Shown here piece by piece: positions 1 through 8,216 of a DNA stretch of 64,000 nucleotides. How positions within the stretch are numbered: the stretch's first letter is position 1; each line of letters starts with the position of its first letter. The notes under the pieces were generated by a model, which made no database searches, was not told the origin of the DNA, and saw only the letters and a list, made by a program, of their open reading frames with translations. The stretch is from assembly GCF_000337675.1 (NCBI RefSeq), contig NZ_AOIB01000013.1:317697-381696 (forward strand), given 5' to 3'. The translations under genes and the position numbers were made by a program. Source of the stretch: Natronococcus amylolyticus DSM 10524. Lineage in GTDB: Archaea > Halobacteriota > Halobacteria > Halobacteriales > Natrialbaceae.

Positions 1-25
1 ACCCCCGGCAAAAAACTTCGATGTC

Positions 26-121
26 GTCAGAACGCGACGCGTTCTGACTGCTGATCAGAACCGCTTTGCGGTTCTGATGATGAAAAAAGGCCGACGGCTC
101 GCCCACGGGGCTCGCCGTCGG
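26..121. repeat. Three tandem hairpins downstream of the MMPL exporter
   Basis: Three inverted repeats follow each other: 26-36 with 38-48 (11 bp arms, 1-base loop), 54-64 with 68-78 (11 bp arms, TTT loop) and 91-98 with 114-121 (8 bp arms). The first two share the core CAGAAC/GTTCTG. They lie beyond the 3' end of the minus-strand exporter gene, about 100 to 190 bases past its stop, separated from each other by short AT-rich stretches. They could be a terminator or mRNA 3' structure for a gene on either side; the gene to the left is outside the window. No gene is visible in 1-215. Confidence 0.6.
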
Positions 122-215
122 TGAAACCCCTCGCTTCGCTCGGCGTATGCTTCTCCGTTCCATTCGCAAAAAGATGTAACGCGGTGAGCCGTGACCTATT
201 CCAGACTTGTCCATC

Positions 216-2798
216 TCAGTCCTGGGTAGACACTACGACGTCAGGGTCAGCATCTTCGGTCGCCGGTTCGGTGCTCACGGAGCGCGCCCACAGGTACAGC
301 AGGCTCGGCAGGACGACCACACTCGCGACGAACGCGGCGACCATCGCCAGGACGACCAGCGTCGCGAAGTTCCCGAACGACGGATCGGGGTGAACCAACA
401 TGCCGGCGAAGGCAGCGACTGACGTCGACATGCTCCCGAGGAGGGCGCCGCCGGTACCGGTGACGGCGGTCTCGAGGGCGTCGAGATCGGTCCGGCCGCG
501 AGCGCGCTCGTGTGCGAACCGGTCGCTGAGGTGGATCGAGTAGTCGACGCCAATTCCGATCACCAGGCTCACCAGCAGCGCTGTCAGGAAGTTCAGCGGG
601 ACGTCCAGCAAGTACATCCCGCCGACGACGTACCCGAGCACGAGCGCGACGGGGACAGCCGTCAGCAGGCCGAGGGTGGCGCTCCCGTGTACCCGCCGGT
701 AGACGGCGACGAGCGTCAGGAATACCGCGGCCACGGCGACGATCATCACCCGGACGATGCCGTCGGTAATCCGCTCGATCGCCGCCTGCTCGGCGGTGGC
801 GTCGCTGACGACGGTCGCCTCCAGGTCGCCGCCCTCGGCCTCGACCGCGTCGCCGACCGCGAACAGGTTCCCCGACCGATCGCCGTCGATCGCCGGCCCG
901 TCGGCGGCCTGGGGTGGCCCGATCGCTCGCAGCGACTGGTACTCCCCGTCCTCCCGCTCGATCACCGCGCTCGCCGCCTCGGCATCGACCTCGTAGAGGT
1001 GGTCGTACACTGCCTCGAGGTCGCTGTCGGGGATCCCGTCGCCGGTCGTGTCAGCAGCCTCGACCGTGCTCGCGAACTCCTCGTCCTCGGCAGCGACCTC
1101 GTTAAGTACGGCCGTCGGCGTCTCGATAGTGTCCACGCGTCCCTCGGCGAACGTGCCACGTTCGACCCCCTCGTCGATGCCTGCCTCGAGCGCGTACAGC
1201 GCGTTGTCGTCGGTCACCGATCCCTCGACGAGGAGCTGGACGCGGTCGTCCTCGTCGGCCGCGGCGCTACGGAATTGCTCGCCGACGTACTCCTGATTCG
1301 CCATCGCCTCGTTTTCCTCCCAGCCGACGGGGCCGGGCAGCTCCTGTTTCCACTCGGCGACGTCGGGGTTCTCGGCGCCCATTGTCTCCTCGTCGAGGGC
1401 CGTCCACGCGACCGCACCGCCGGCCGCGACGAGGAGCGCAACGACGATTACGACGGGGGCCGCCCGGCGGGCCAGCGCCACCGTGCTCGAGAGGAGCGGG
1501 CCGACGTAGGCGCCGGCACCCAGCGGCCGCTTGCGACGATCCAAGCCGAGCCGCTCGAGGGCGTCGTCGATCGTGACCTTCAGTGCGGGCACCAGGGTGA
1601 CGAAGACCACGAACGCCGACACCACGCCGAGCGTGATCGCGATCCCGAGGTCCTGTAGAGTACCGACGGGGTTGACGACGTTAGCGAGGAAACCGATGCC
1701 GGCGGTGATCGTCACGAGCCCGAACGCGACCGCGACCGCACGAAGCCCGCGAGCCATCGAGGATCGGACTGGGTCGTCAGGGCCTCGTTGCTCACGGGCC
1801 GCTTCGCTCCCGGTTCGCGTATCCGAGGCGCGTAGCGCCTCGCGCTCCTCGCGGTAGCGCGTAAAGACGTGGAATCCGTAGTCGATCGACAGCCCCGCGA
1901 TCAGGACCGGGCCGATCACGACCGCGGGCCCGACCTCGACGCCGAGCCAGCCCAGGATGCCGAACATCCAGAGGATCGAGACGAGCACGCCCGTGAGCCC
2001 GACGACCACGTCGACAACGTCGCGATAGGCGAAGGCGGCGACGGCGAGGATCAGCCCGAGCACGACCGGCAGCACCAGGAAGACCGTGTTCTCCACGCTC
2101 GTCTCGGACATCTCGTCCATCGCCGGCTCGCCGAGCGTGAAGAACTCGGGGGTTTCGCGGTCGGCGGCCCCGTCGGCCAGCGCGTACTGGGCGTCGGCGG
2201 ACGCCTCGCCGTCCTCGGTGGGCTCGAACGCGAAGACGACCTGTGTGCTCTCGGCCTCGGCGGTACCGGGCGCATAGCTGTTGGGCACCAGCAACTGGGC
2301 ACGAGGATCTTCGGCGAGCGTCGCCTCGACGAGTGCGGCGACCTCGTCCTCGTCGGCCGCCTCCAGGGCGGCAATCTGTTCGTCGAGGCTGGCGTCGGGA
2401 TCACTGGCGGCCTGCGTCCCGACCAGCGAGGCGATGCTCAGGACCTCGTCGTCGGTCTGCGCGTCGGCGACGGCGTCGTCCTCGGCGACCGACTGCTGGT
2501 ACTCCAGCGTGGCGATCAACGCGTCCGTCGAGAGGGCGTTGCCGCCGTCGTCCCGCACGTAGACTGGGAAGTGCGCTGCCGGATCGTCGCCACTGTCGGT
2601 TTCGTAGTTCGCCTGGACGTATCCTTCCGCCTCGTCGACGTCGGTCTCGACGGCACCGGCGAAGCCGCCGTCGCCGCCCATCTCGGCGTTCGTGATGCCG
2701 GCGACCAGGCCCGCCGTGAGCACGAGCGCGAGGATGACGACGAGGTAGTTGTGTGTCGTTACGACGTCGGCCGTTCGATGGGGTAGCGTTCGTAGCAT
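216..2798 (-). CDS. MMPL/RND-superfamily transporter (HAE3-like exporter)
   Basis: A large integral membrane protein (about 860 aa) of the MMPL branch of the RND superfamily. It has two repeats, each with a long extracellular domain after the first membrane helix followed by a bundle of helices. The hallmark GLSIDYGFHVFTR and GIGVDYSIHLSDR motifs sit in the two halves and are expected to carry the proton-relay aspartates. Substrate unknown; the family exports lipids, isoprenoids or drugs. I start at ATG 2798, 4 bases after the stop of the upstream ABC-like gene, which suggests one transcript; GTG 2816 is a possible alternative. A low-complexity, hairpin-rich stretch (1760-1850) is inserted in frame in the loop after the first motif. 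Confidence 0.85.
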   Translation of the reverse strand: MLRTLPHRTADVVTTHNYLVVILALVLTAGLVAGITNAEMGGDGGFAGAVETDVDEAEGYVQANYETDSGDDPAAHFPVYVRDDGGNALSTDALIATLEYQQSVAEDDAVADAQTDDEVLSIASLVGTQAASDPDASLDEQIAALEAADEDEVAALVEATLAEDPRAQLLVPNSYAPGTAEAESTQVVFAFEPTEDGEASADAQYALADGAADRETPEFFTLGEPAMDEMSETSVENTVFLVLPVVLGLILAVAAFAYRDVVDVVVGLTGVLVSILWMFGILGWLGVEVGPAVVIGPVLIAGLSIDYGFHVFTRYREEREALRASDTRTGSEAAREQRGPDDPVRSSMARGLRAVAVAFGLVTITAGIGFLANVVNPVGTLQDLGIAITLGVVSAFVVFVTLVPALKVTIDDALERLGLDRRKRPLGAGAYVGPLLSSTVALARRAAPVVIVVALLVAAGGAVAWTALDEETMGAENPDVAEWKQELPGPVGWEENEAMANQEYVGEQFRSAAADEDDRVQLLVEGSVTDDNALYALEAGIDEGVERGTFAEGRVDTIETPTAVLNEVAAEDEEFASTVEAADTTGDGIPDSDLEAVYDHLYEVDAEAASAVIEREDGEYQSLRAIGPPQAADGPAIDGDRSGNLFAVGDAVEAEGGDLEATVVSDATAEQAAIERITDGIVRVMIVAVAAVFLTLVAVYRRVHGSATLGLLTAVPVALVLGYVVGGMYLLDVPLNFLTALLVSLVIGIGVDYSIHLSDRFAHERARGRTDLDALETAVTGTGGALLGSMSTSVAAFAGMLVHPDPSFGNFATLVVLAMVAAFVASVVVLPSLLYLWARSVSTEPATEDADPDVVVSTQD

Positions 2799-2802
2799 GG
2801 TG

Positions 2803-3342
2803 TTAGCGTTCGTCACCGGTGGTTCGGCTATCGGTGGGTCGCTGTCGATTCGAGTCGTCGGGTGCCGCGACGGCGAGGTCATGGATCGCGGCGCCAACGT
2901 GGGCGATCTCCTGGACGACCGTCGCCTTGGCGTCAGCGTCGGAGACGCACGCGACCAGTTGGCCGGACTGCTCGATCATCGACTCGACGCCGGGGATCGC
3001 CTCGTCGTCGATCGTTCGGCCCGTCGTCATCCGGAGGTGTTCCCACCCGGATCGCGTGCCGTCGAGGTCGACGGTCTCCCGGAGGTACCCCACGCGTTCG
3101 TTGAGCCGGTCCCGGTCGTGCCGGGGATTCAGCCCCGGAACCGTCGCGCTCCCTCTGGAGGGCCGGACGCTCCCAGCCAGCAGATCGAGCAGCGTCGATC
3201 TGCCGGCACCAGTGGGCCCGACGAGGCCGAACACCTCCCCGCGCTCGACCGTCAGGCCCAGTGCGTCGATGACCGGCCGGCCACCGTAGCGTTTCGTCAG
3301 GTCGTTTGTCTCGAGTACGCTCATCGCGTATTCGGACGTCAC
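2803..3342 (-). CDS. Truncated ABC-transporter ATP-binding-like protein
   Basis: The first ~110 residues look like the N-terminal half of an ABC ATPase: an A-loop tyrosine region (LTKRYGG), then a P-loop at 42-50 reading GPTGAGRST, where the usual catalytic lysine is arginine (R48). After a GYLRE segment where a Q-loop would be, the family resemblance ends: no LSGGQ signature, no Walker B and no switch histidine, and the last ~70 residues are polar. The protein is 179 aa, against 230-300 for a full domain. It is unlikely to hydrolyse ATP alone. The GTG start at 3342 is chosen because a TATA-like box lies about 26-30 bases upstream. It immediately precedes the MMPL gene, so it may be an accessory or decayed subunit of that exporter. 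Confidence 0.7.
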   Translation of the reverse strand: MTSEYAMSVLETNDLTKRYGGRPVIDALGLTVERGEVFGLVGPTGAGRSTLLDLLAGSVRPSRGSATVPGLNPRHDRDRLNERVGYLRETVDLDGTRSGWEHLRMTTGRTIDDEAIPGVESMIEQSGQLVACVSDADAKATVVQEIAHVGAAIHDLAVAAPDDSNRQRPTDSRTTGDER

Positions 3343-3361
3343 CCGGACTCACCCTTAACTA

Positions 3362-3375
3362 TTATCGAATAAATT
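3362..3375 (-). promoter_or_regulatory. TATA-like box for the ABC-like/MMPL pair
   Basis: An AT-rich segment, reading TTTATTCGATAAT on the minus strand, is centred 26-30 bases before the GTG at 3342. This is the usual spacing for a leaderless haloarchaeal transcript. It is the only clear promoter upstream of the two-gene unit. Confidence 0.45.
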
Positions 3376-3501
3376 ACATATGTCGCATCTGGTTCAAAAA
3401 ATGGGTTGAGTATATCCGGCGGTTCGTTGCAGGTTCGACGCGGCGGATCGGCTCACAGGGCAAAATCGCTCAACTGCTATTGAGTAACGAATCCGAGAGG
3501 A

Positions 3502-4413
3502 TCAGCGATCGCCGACCGAATCGCGTCGCACGCGTTCGGCCCGCTCGACGGACAGGTCGTCGCCGACGAGCAACCGGAGGGCGTCCTCGTCGACACGGTA
3601 GGTCACCTCGTACGTGTCCGCGGCGAGACGGTCGGTGGACCACCGCTCGTCCATGACGCGTGGTACCATCTCGAACGTGCTCAGAGACGTGGTGTCGATA
3701 CCGTGTTCCCAGTGGAAGGCGATCGAGGCGGGATGGGTGGCGAGCCACACCGATAGCGGACCGTTGAACCTGGTCCAGCAGCTCCGACAGCGTGCGATCG
3801 CGACGAACCGGAGCGACCCGGGCGCCACGTCCTCGACGTTCCTGACATCGAGGTCGTTGCGCCCCCCACAGATCGCACAGACCCCCTCGCGGAACTGCTG
3901 GAAGTAACTCGCAGTCCGCGTCTTCACGCTCTCGATCACGGCCTCGTCGTCCCGAGCAGTCACCTGCGCGGGGGTCACGGGAATGTTCCCGAAGCACTCA
4001 CCACACTCCTCACAGCGGTGCATCAACATCCTGTCCTCGACGTCGGTCACGAGCTCTTCGGCGTCACAGTGCAGACAACTCCCCTCGATTTCGAAGGGGT
4101 CGAGTTCGACGTCGCCGGCGTACGCGCCCGCGAGGTACTGTCTGACGATCGCCTCGCCGGCGTAGGTGAACTTCCAGCCTTCGTCGGTGTGCCGAAGGTA
4201 GGCCCCATCGAGCTTCTCGAGGTGATATGACAATCGTGACGTCGAGTCGATCTCCACTCGCTCGTACAGCTCCGAAAAGGACAGCTCCGGCATCGATCCC
4301 CCTGGAGTGAGCCCCTGCTCGTCCAGCGCCTCCGCGAACGCCCGCAAAATCGCGATCCGCGTGGGATCGGACAGCGTTCCGAAGGCCTCGGCCGCTGCCT
4401 CCTCGTCCGGCAT
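3502..4413 (-). CDS. ArsR-like winged-HTH regulator with two zinc-binding knuckles
   Basis: Residues 10-100 form an ArsR-like winged helix (FGTLSDPTRIAILRAF, then SRLSYHLEKLDGAYL as the recognition helix). Behind it are two cysteine sets: C113/C116 with C134/C137, and C179/C182 with C209/C212, each spaced like a zinc ribbon. The rest (about 215-303) is an uncharacterised C-terminal domain typical of long haloarchaeal DNA-binding proteins. It is transcribed toward the ABC-like/MMPL pair with a ~160 base gap and its own TATA-like box near 4436-4443, so it could control the exporter. The ligand is unknown; the cysteines could serve structure or sensing. Confidence 0.75.
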   Translation of the reverse strand: MPDEEAAAEAFGTLSDPTRIAILRAFAEALDEQGLTPGGSMPELSFSELYERVEIDSTSRLSYHLEKLDGAYLRHTDEGWKFTYAGEAIVRQYLAGAYAGDVELDPFEIEGSCLHCDAEELVTDVEDRMLMHRCEECGECFGNIPVTPAQVTARDDEAVIESVKTRTASYFQQFREGVCAICGGRNDLDVRNVEDVAPGSLRFVAIARCRSCWTRFNGPLSVWLATHPASIAFHWEHGIDTTSLSTFEMVPRVMDERWSTDRLAADTYEVTYRVDEDALRLLVGDDLSVERAERVRRDSVGDR

Positions 4414-4940
4414 GTCTCTCCTTTCGAGAACCTACGCTATTATCGTTCGGGAGGACTGCCCGATTCGCGACCGGATGACTGCTCCGAATATGCACTGTCG
4501 GATAGAGGCGGACAAACGGAGTCTTGCGGGCCCTGTCCCTAGAACGACAGCGGCTTCGAGAACCGCCAAGCTTGTATACGGCGCACGAAGTACGCCATCT
4601 CTCCGAGCGCGCCTTACTCGCGGCTTCGCCGCTCGTCTTTGTTACGGTTCTCGCCTGCACTGCTCGCTCCAAACCGACCCACGGCGCGCTCGGCCTTTCT
4701 CGCGAGTTCCGATGGAACGAGCGAGAGCTCGAGAGAGCACGTTCTTCCGGTGGTTGTTGATCGAAGTCCGCAAGCGTGGGCGCTTACGACTCCATCAGAA
4801 ATTTTCGATTTCTGAGGACGGTTTTTATGGGGGGTGAACGGATTACGGGCCGTCAGCCCGCAACCGGATGACGTGGCGACGGAACCGCCACGCGACCGGC
4901 CGTAGGCCGGTCACGATACCCCGTGAAAGGAGCGCGTTCC
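4414..4940. other. Gene-free interval with hairpins
   Basis: No convincing gene is seen here on either strand. The end near 4414-4445 holds the presumed promoter of the zinc-binding regulator (TATA-like box and an AAGGAG-like stretch on the minus strand). The middle is rich in short complementary words such as GCGGCTTCGCCGC. The end next to the TRAM gene carries four consecutive hairpins, described separately. Confidence 0.5.
4796..4912. repeat. Array of four short hairpins 3' of the TRAM gene
   Basis: Arms are 4796-4802/4808-4814 (CAGAAAT, loop TTTCG), 4846-4850/4856-4860 (CGGGC), 4873-4878/4886-4891 (GTGGCG) and 4894-4901/4905-4912 (GACCGGCC, loop GTA). All are perfect. The array starts about 30 bases after the stop of the minus-strand TRAM gene and may form its 3' UTR. 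The same design (short GC stems with 3-5 base loops in a row) appears at 26-121 and 52512-52650. Confidence 0.6.
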
Positions 4941-5381
4941 TTAGAACGTGTCCTCGATGATCTCGCCGACCGCGAAGTTCGACTTGACCTCGGTGATCTC
5001 GACCTTGACGCGCTCGCCGACGTCGGCGCCCGGAACGATGATCACGTAGCCTCGCTCGACGCGAGCGATCCCGTCGCCCTGCTTGCCGATGTCCTCGATC
5101 TCGACGTATCGAGTCTCGTTGACGTCGACCGGCGGCTGCGGTTCCGACGGCGCGGTCTTGGGCTGGGGCGTCGATGCGGACGACTCCTCGGTTGCTTCAT
5201 CACGAGAGATGAGCGCGACACGATAGACGTCACCGGCGTCGATGTCGCCGGTTTCGACCTCCTGTCGGGGCACCTCGATGACGTACCGATCCTCTTCCTC
5301 CGAGACTTCCGTACTGAACAAACACAGCAGTTTTTCAGATATTTCCACAGGTAGACCCTCGACTTTGACTCTGCGTGCCAA
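4941..5381 (-). CDS. TRAM-domain RNA-binding protein
   Basis: 146 aa. The C-terminal ~60 residues match the TRAM fold, with the typical signature EIEDIGKQGDGIARVERGY followed by PGADVGERVKVEIT. TRAM is a small beta-barrel that binds RNA; stand-alone archaeal TRAM proteins are thought to act as RNA chaperones. The N-terminal ~55 residues (VKVEGLPVEISEKLLCLFS) form a separate small domain, linked by a Ser/Pro/Glu-rich segment. It probably acts in the cytoplasm on RNA; the target is unknown. It is followed by the hairpin array at 4796-4912. Confidence 0.85.
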   Translation of the reverse strand: MARRVKVEGLPVEISEKLLCLFSTEVSEEEDRYVIEVPRQEVETGDIDAGDVYRVALISRDEATEESSASTPQPKTAPSEPQPPVDVNETRYVEIEDIGKQGDGIARVERGYVIIVPGADVGERVKVEITEVKSNFAVGEIIEDTF

Positions 5382-5447
5382 CCGTAATAGAACTACCGAA
5401 CGACTACCGTGGTGTGCCGTGGCACTCGCGGGACGTCACCGCGGTCA

Positions 5448-7202
5448 TCAGTCGGCGCGCTCGAGCGGCCGGATCGTCGCGAACCCCTCGAGATCGACCT
5501 CGCCGCCGAACTCGGCGTCGGCGACCGAGTCGTAGGGCCGGTTGACGACGATGTTTCCTGCAGTCGAACTCCCGATACCGGGGATAGTCGTCAGCTCGTC
5601 CATCGACGCCTCGTTGAGATCCAGCGGGTACGGCACGCCGGTCACCGATCGGTAGCCGTGGTCGACGACGGCGACGTCGATCGTCTCTCCGAGCGGGCGT
5701 TCGCCCGGGATGCCGACCAGCAGCGGGTAGGTTCCCAGCTGACGGCCGAACGTCTTCCCGTCCTGGTGGTACTCGAGGTGGACGTTCGGCAACACCGTTC
5801 CGAGCGGGGCGACGCGGGCAAGCATCGGGTTGTCGATCTCCTCCCGTACTTGCGTCTTGTAGCGTTTGAAGAGCTTCTTGTGGTCGTTTGCTATCTCGGC
5901 GCCCGTCTCGCTCATCTCGGTGCCGTCGAACGACATCACCTGCCGGATGTTCACCCGACGAAGCATGTACCCCTCGTCGTACACCCGGTGGAGAAACTCG
6001 AGGTTGCGCTCGTAGGTCTCCTCGCGCTCGCCCTTGAGCCCGTGTAAGAGGTTGATCCCGGGCAGGAGCTTGGGGAGACGGGTCGGTGCGTCCTTGCCCG
6101 CGCTTGCGACTGCGCCGTTCGCGCGTTCGGAGGGCCTCGGATCGTCCGGCCCTCCCGGGCGCCACCCTGCTTCCTCGTTGACAATCTTGACCGCCTCGAA
6201 GCACTCCTCTGCGGTGACGTTGAGGTTGTTCTCCTCCTGGACCAGCGGATCGGCCGACTCGAGGCCGAAGGCCGCGGTGTCGCCCGGCGTGTTGTGCTCG
6301 GCGATGATTCGGATCCCCTCCCGACTCTTCTCGGGCCACTCGACGATCGTGATGGGGTTCATGTTGTCGAGGTGAAGCGTCTCGAGGTCGGGTGCGACCT
6401 CGCGGATCCCGCCGTACAGCGAGCGCAGGGCGTCTGGGTTCGGGGCCTCGCCGTCGCCGCCGTAGGCGAGGATGTCTGCCTGGCGGCCGATTCGGAAGTG
6501 CCGAACGCCGAGATCGGAGAGGGCGTCGACCTCGCCGACGACCGACGGCGGCGGGCGGAACGTCGGATTCCCGTAGAGGGGTTCGGTACAGAACGAACAC
6601 CGGTAGGCACAGCCTCGAGAGGTCTCGAGCTCGGCGATAAGGTAGTCGGGATGATTCGGATGTTGCTCGACGATAAAGGCCCCTTCCTGGGCCCACCGCG
6701 AGACCTCGTCGACGTCGCGCATCCGGTTGTTGAAACCCTCGAGGCCGCTCTCGACCAGATCGTGGACGGCGGCCTCGACGTCGCCCTTGGCGACGAAATC
6801 GAAGTCCAGGTCCTGGCGCTCGGTTTCCGTGGCGCCGGCGTTCTCGTCGCCGACGCCGAACTTCACGGGACCGCCCATCAGACTCGTGCCGCTTGCGGTC
6901 CAGGCGAGCTTGCGAACCTCGTCAGGTTCGGCCGGCGTGCCGCCGACGTACTTCCCGGGGACGGTCATCCCACCCAAATAGATCAGGAGGTCGGCCTCGT
7001 CGACGTCACGCCACCGGTCGGGCTCGTCGCGTAGGCCGTCGATCGTGTGGTACGTGATCTTCTCGCGGGGAACGCCCGCGTCGACGAGGGCTCCCGCGGT
7101 GTAGCGGGGGTACGTCGAGATGTACGGCGGCACCCCGAAGTGAGCGGGCTCGTCGACGTAGCCGTCGACGATCGTCACCGACAGCGTCTCGGGGTCAGTC
7201 AT
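5448..7202 (-). CDS. COG1031-type radical SAM protein with C-terminal HhH
   Basis: 584 aa. The N-terminal ~190 residues resemble a cobalamin-binding-like (Rossmann) region. The radical SAM cluster motif is C198-AYR-C202-SF-C205, followed by the barrel. A helix-hairpin-helix is at about 527-557 (LNEASMDELTTIPGIGSSTA), which suggests nucleic-acid contact. This architecture matches the archaeal COG1031 family, whose reaction is not established. Around 6085-6170 a Pro/Ala/Gly-rich insertion (after GWRPGGPDDPRPSE) interrupts the barrel and is encoded by DNA holding an 8 bp inverted repeat. The gene probably stands alone. I am confident in the superfamily but not in the substrate. Confidence 0.88.
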   Translation of the reverse strand: MTDPETLSVTIVDGYVDEPAHFGVPPYISTYPRYTAGALVDAGVPREKITYHTIDGLRDEPDRWRDVDEADLLIYLGGMTVPGKYVGGTPAEPDEVRKLAWTASGTSLMGGPVKFGVGDENAGATETERQDLDFDFVAKGDVEAAVHDLVESGLEGFNNRMRDVDEVSRWAQEGAFIVEQHPNHPDYLIAELETSRGCAYRCSFCTEPLYGNPTFRPPPSVVGEVDALSDLGVRHFRIGRQADILAYGGDGEAPNPDALRSLYGGIREVAPDLETLHLDNMNPITIVEWPEKSREGIRIIAEHNTPGDTAAFGLESADPLVQEENNLNVTAEECFEAVKIVNEEAGWRPGGPDDPRPSERANGAVASAGKDAPTRLPKLLPGINLLHGLKGEREETYERNLEFLHRVYDEGYMLRRVNIRQVMSFDGTEMSETGAEIANDHKKLFKRYKTQVREEIDNPMLARVAPLGTVLPNVHLEYHQDGKTFGRQLGTYPLLVGIPGERPLGETIDVAVVDHGYRSVTGVPYPLDLNEASMDELTTIPGIGSSTAGNIVVNRPYDSVADAEFGGEVDLEGFATIRPLERAD

Positions 7203-7440
7203 GGCGCCAGGTAGCGCCTCGAGCGGTAAAACGGTGACTACACGAAAGCCCCGACGCGCCGAGCGCGGCTCGGCGCATCGCCCCTTTCAGTCCCGCCCGG
7301 CGTGGTCAGACCGAGCGGTAGAGGCCGGAGGACCACTCGGCTTTCGAAGCGACCCGGATGGCTCGACGCGCTTCGAACTGACGACGGCCTGACGTACCGT
7401 AACCCCGACGTTGATGGTCGTCGTGGCGCTACTATCGTGT

Positions 7441-7599
7441 ATGCCACCAACCGAGGAAATCGTCTGTACCGCCGAGGACTGCTTTCTCGACCTCTTCGAG
7501 AACCACTACACGTACGACGTTCCCGACGACTTCGACGTCTCCGAGCTGTCCTGTCCGGTCTGTGGCGGCACGGACTGTCTGAAACCCGTCGAGCTGTAG
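7441..7599 (+). CDS. Small zinc-binding protein (52 aa)
   Basis: I start at ATG 7441, which gives MPPTEEIVCTAEDCF; the frame is open further upstream but that part is not protein-like. Four cysteines in two pairs (C9/C14 and C39/C42 with CPVCGG) make a zinc-ribbon-like unit. Small conserved haloarchaeal proteins of this form exist; the function is unknown. It lies between the radical SAM gene (divergent) and the heat-shock gene. Confidence 0.7.
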   Translation: MPPTEEIVCTAEDCFLDLFENHYTYDVPDDFDVSELSCPVCGGTDCLKPVEL

Positions 7600-7748
7600 A
7601 TCCTCCCAGAAACGCCGTACAGTCCCGTAGTTTCCGCGCCACAATCACTAAGAACGAGCCGAGCGTACCGTTCGAATCTGACCATGATCAGGATCCCTCG
7701 GTCGTCGTGCTCGGTTCGGCTGCGTTCGCCCCGCGGGGTTGATCGCCG

Positions 7749-8216
7749 ATGAGTCTCTCGAGTTTCGCGGACGCGGTCGGCGCCGCCCTCTACCGCCAGA
7801 TCGGTCGCGCCAACGGTCGCGTACAGCGCCACCGCCCGCTGGCGGTCGACCTCCTCGAGAACGAGACCGGCTACCTCGTCGTCTTCGACGCCCCCGGTGC
7901 CGGCCCCGACGACATTCAGGTTCGGTATCTCGAGGGGACGGTCACGGTCAAGATCGACCGCTTCCGACAGTTCCACGACGGCTACGAGATGCGCTTTCCC
8001 GGCCGCGGGATGGAACTCGAGGGCGAAGCCGAACTTCCCGGCGACGCGCTCGTCGAACCCGACGCGGGGACGGCCACGCTCTCTGAAGCGGGGGCCCTGC
8101 GGATCGAGATTCCGAAACACTCGGCGATCGACGACGGCGAGATCGAGGACGCCTCGACGGCCGAGGACGCGAGCGATACCGAGCCCGGTACCGACGAGAT
8201 CCCGATCGACGACTAG
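7749..8216 (+). CDS. Hsp20/alpha-crystallin family small heat-shock protein
   Basis: 155 aa. An alpha-crystallin-type beta-sandwich covers about 30-120 (VDLLENETGYLVVFDAPG, with LRIEIPKH as the last strand), followed by a very acidic tail of about 30 residues. It probably acts as an ATP-independent holdase for unfolding proteins in the cytoplasm; a GvpH-like relative is also possible. The stop codon TAG uses the same CTAG (8213-8216) as the stop of the convergent FAD oxidoreductase gene. Confidence 0.75.
   Translation: MSLSSFADAVGAALYRQIGRANGRVQRHRPLAVDLLENETGYLVVFDAPGAGPDDIQVRYLEGTVTVKIDRFRQFHDGYEMRFPGRGMELEGEAELPGDALVEPDAGTATLSEAGALRIEIPKHSAIDDGEIEDASTAEDASDTEPGTDEIPIDD

Noticed and set aside
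510-2786. Long plus-strand frames opposite the MMPL gene
   Set aside because: They are mirror frames of a strong membrane-protein gene: no start context, and the sequence reads as arginine- and valine-rich without fold.
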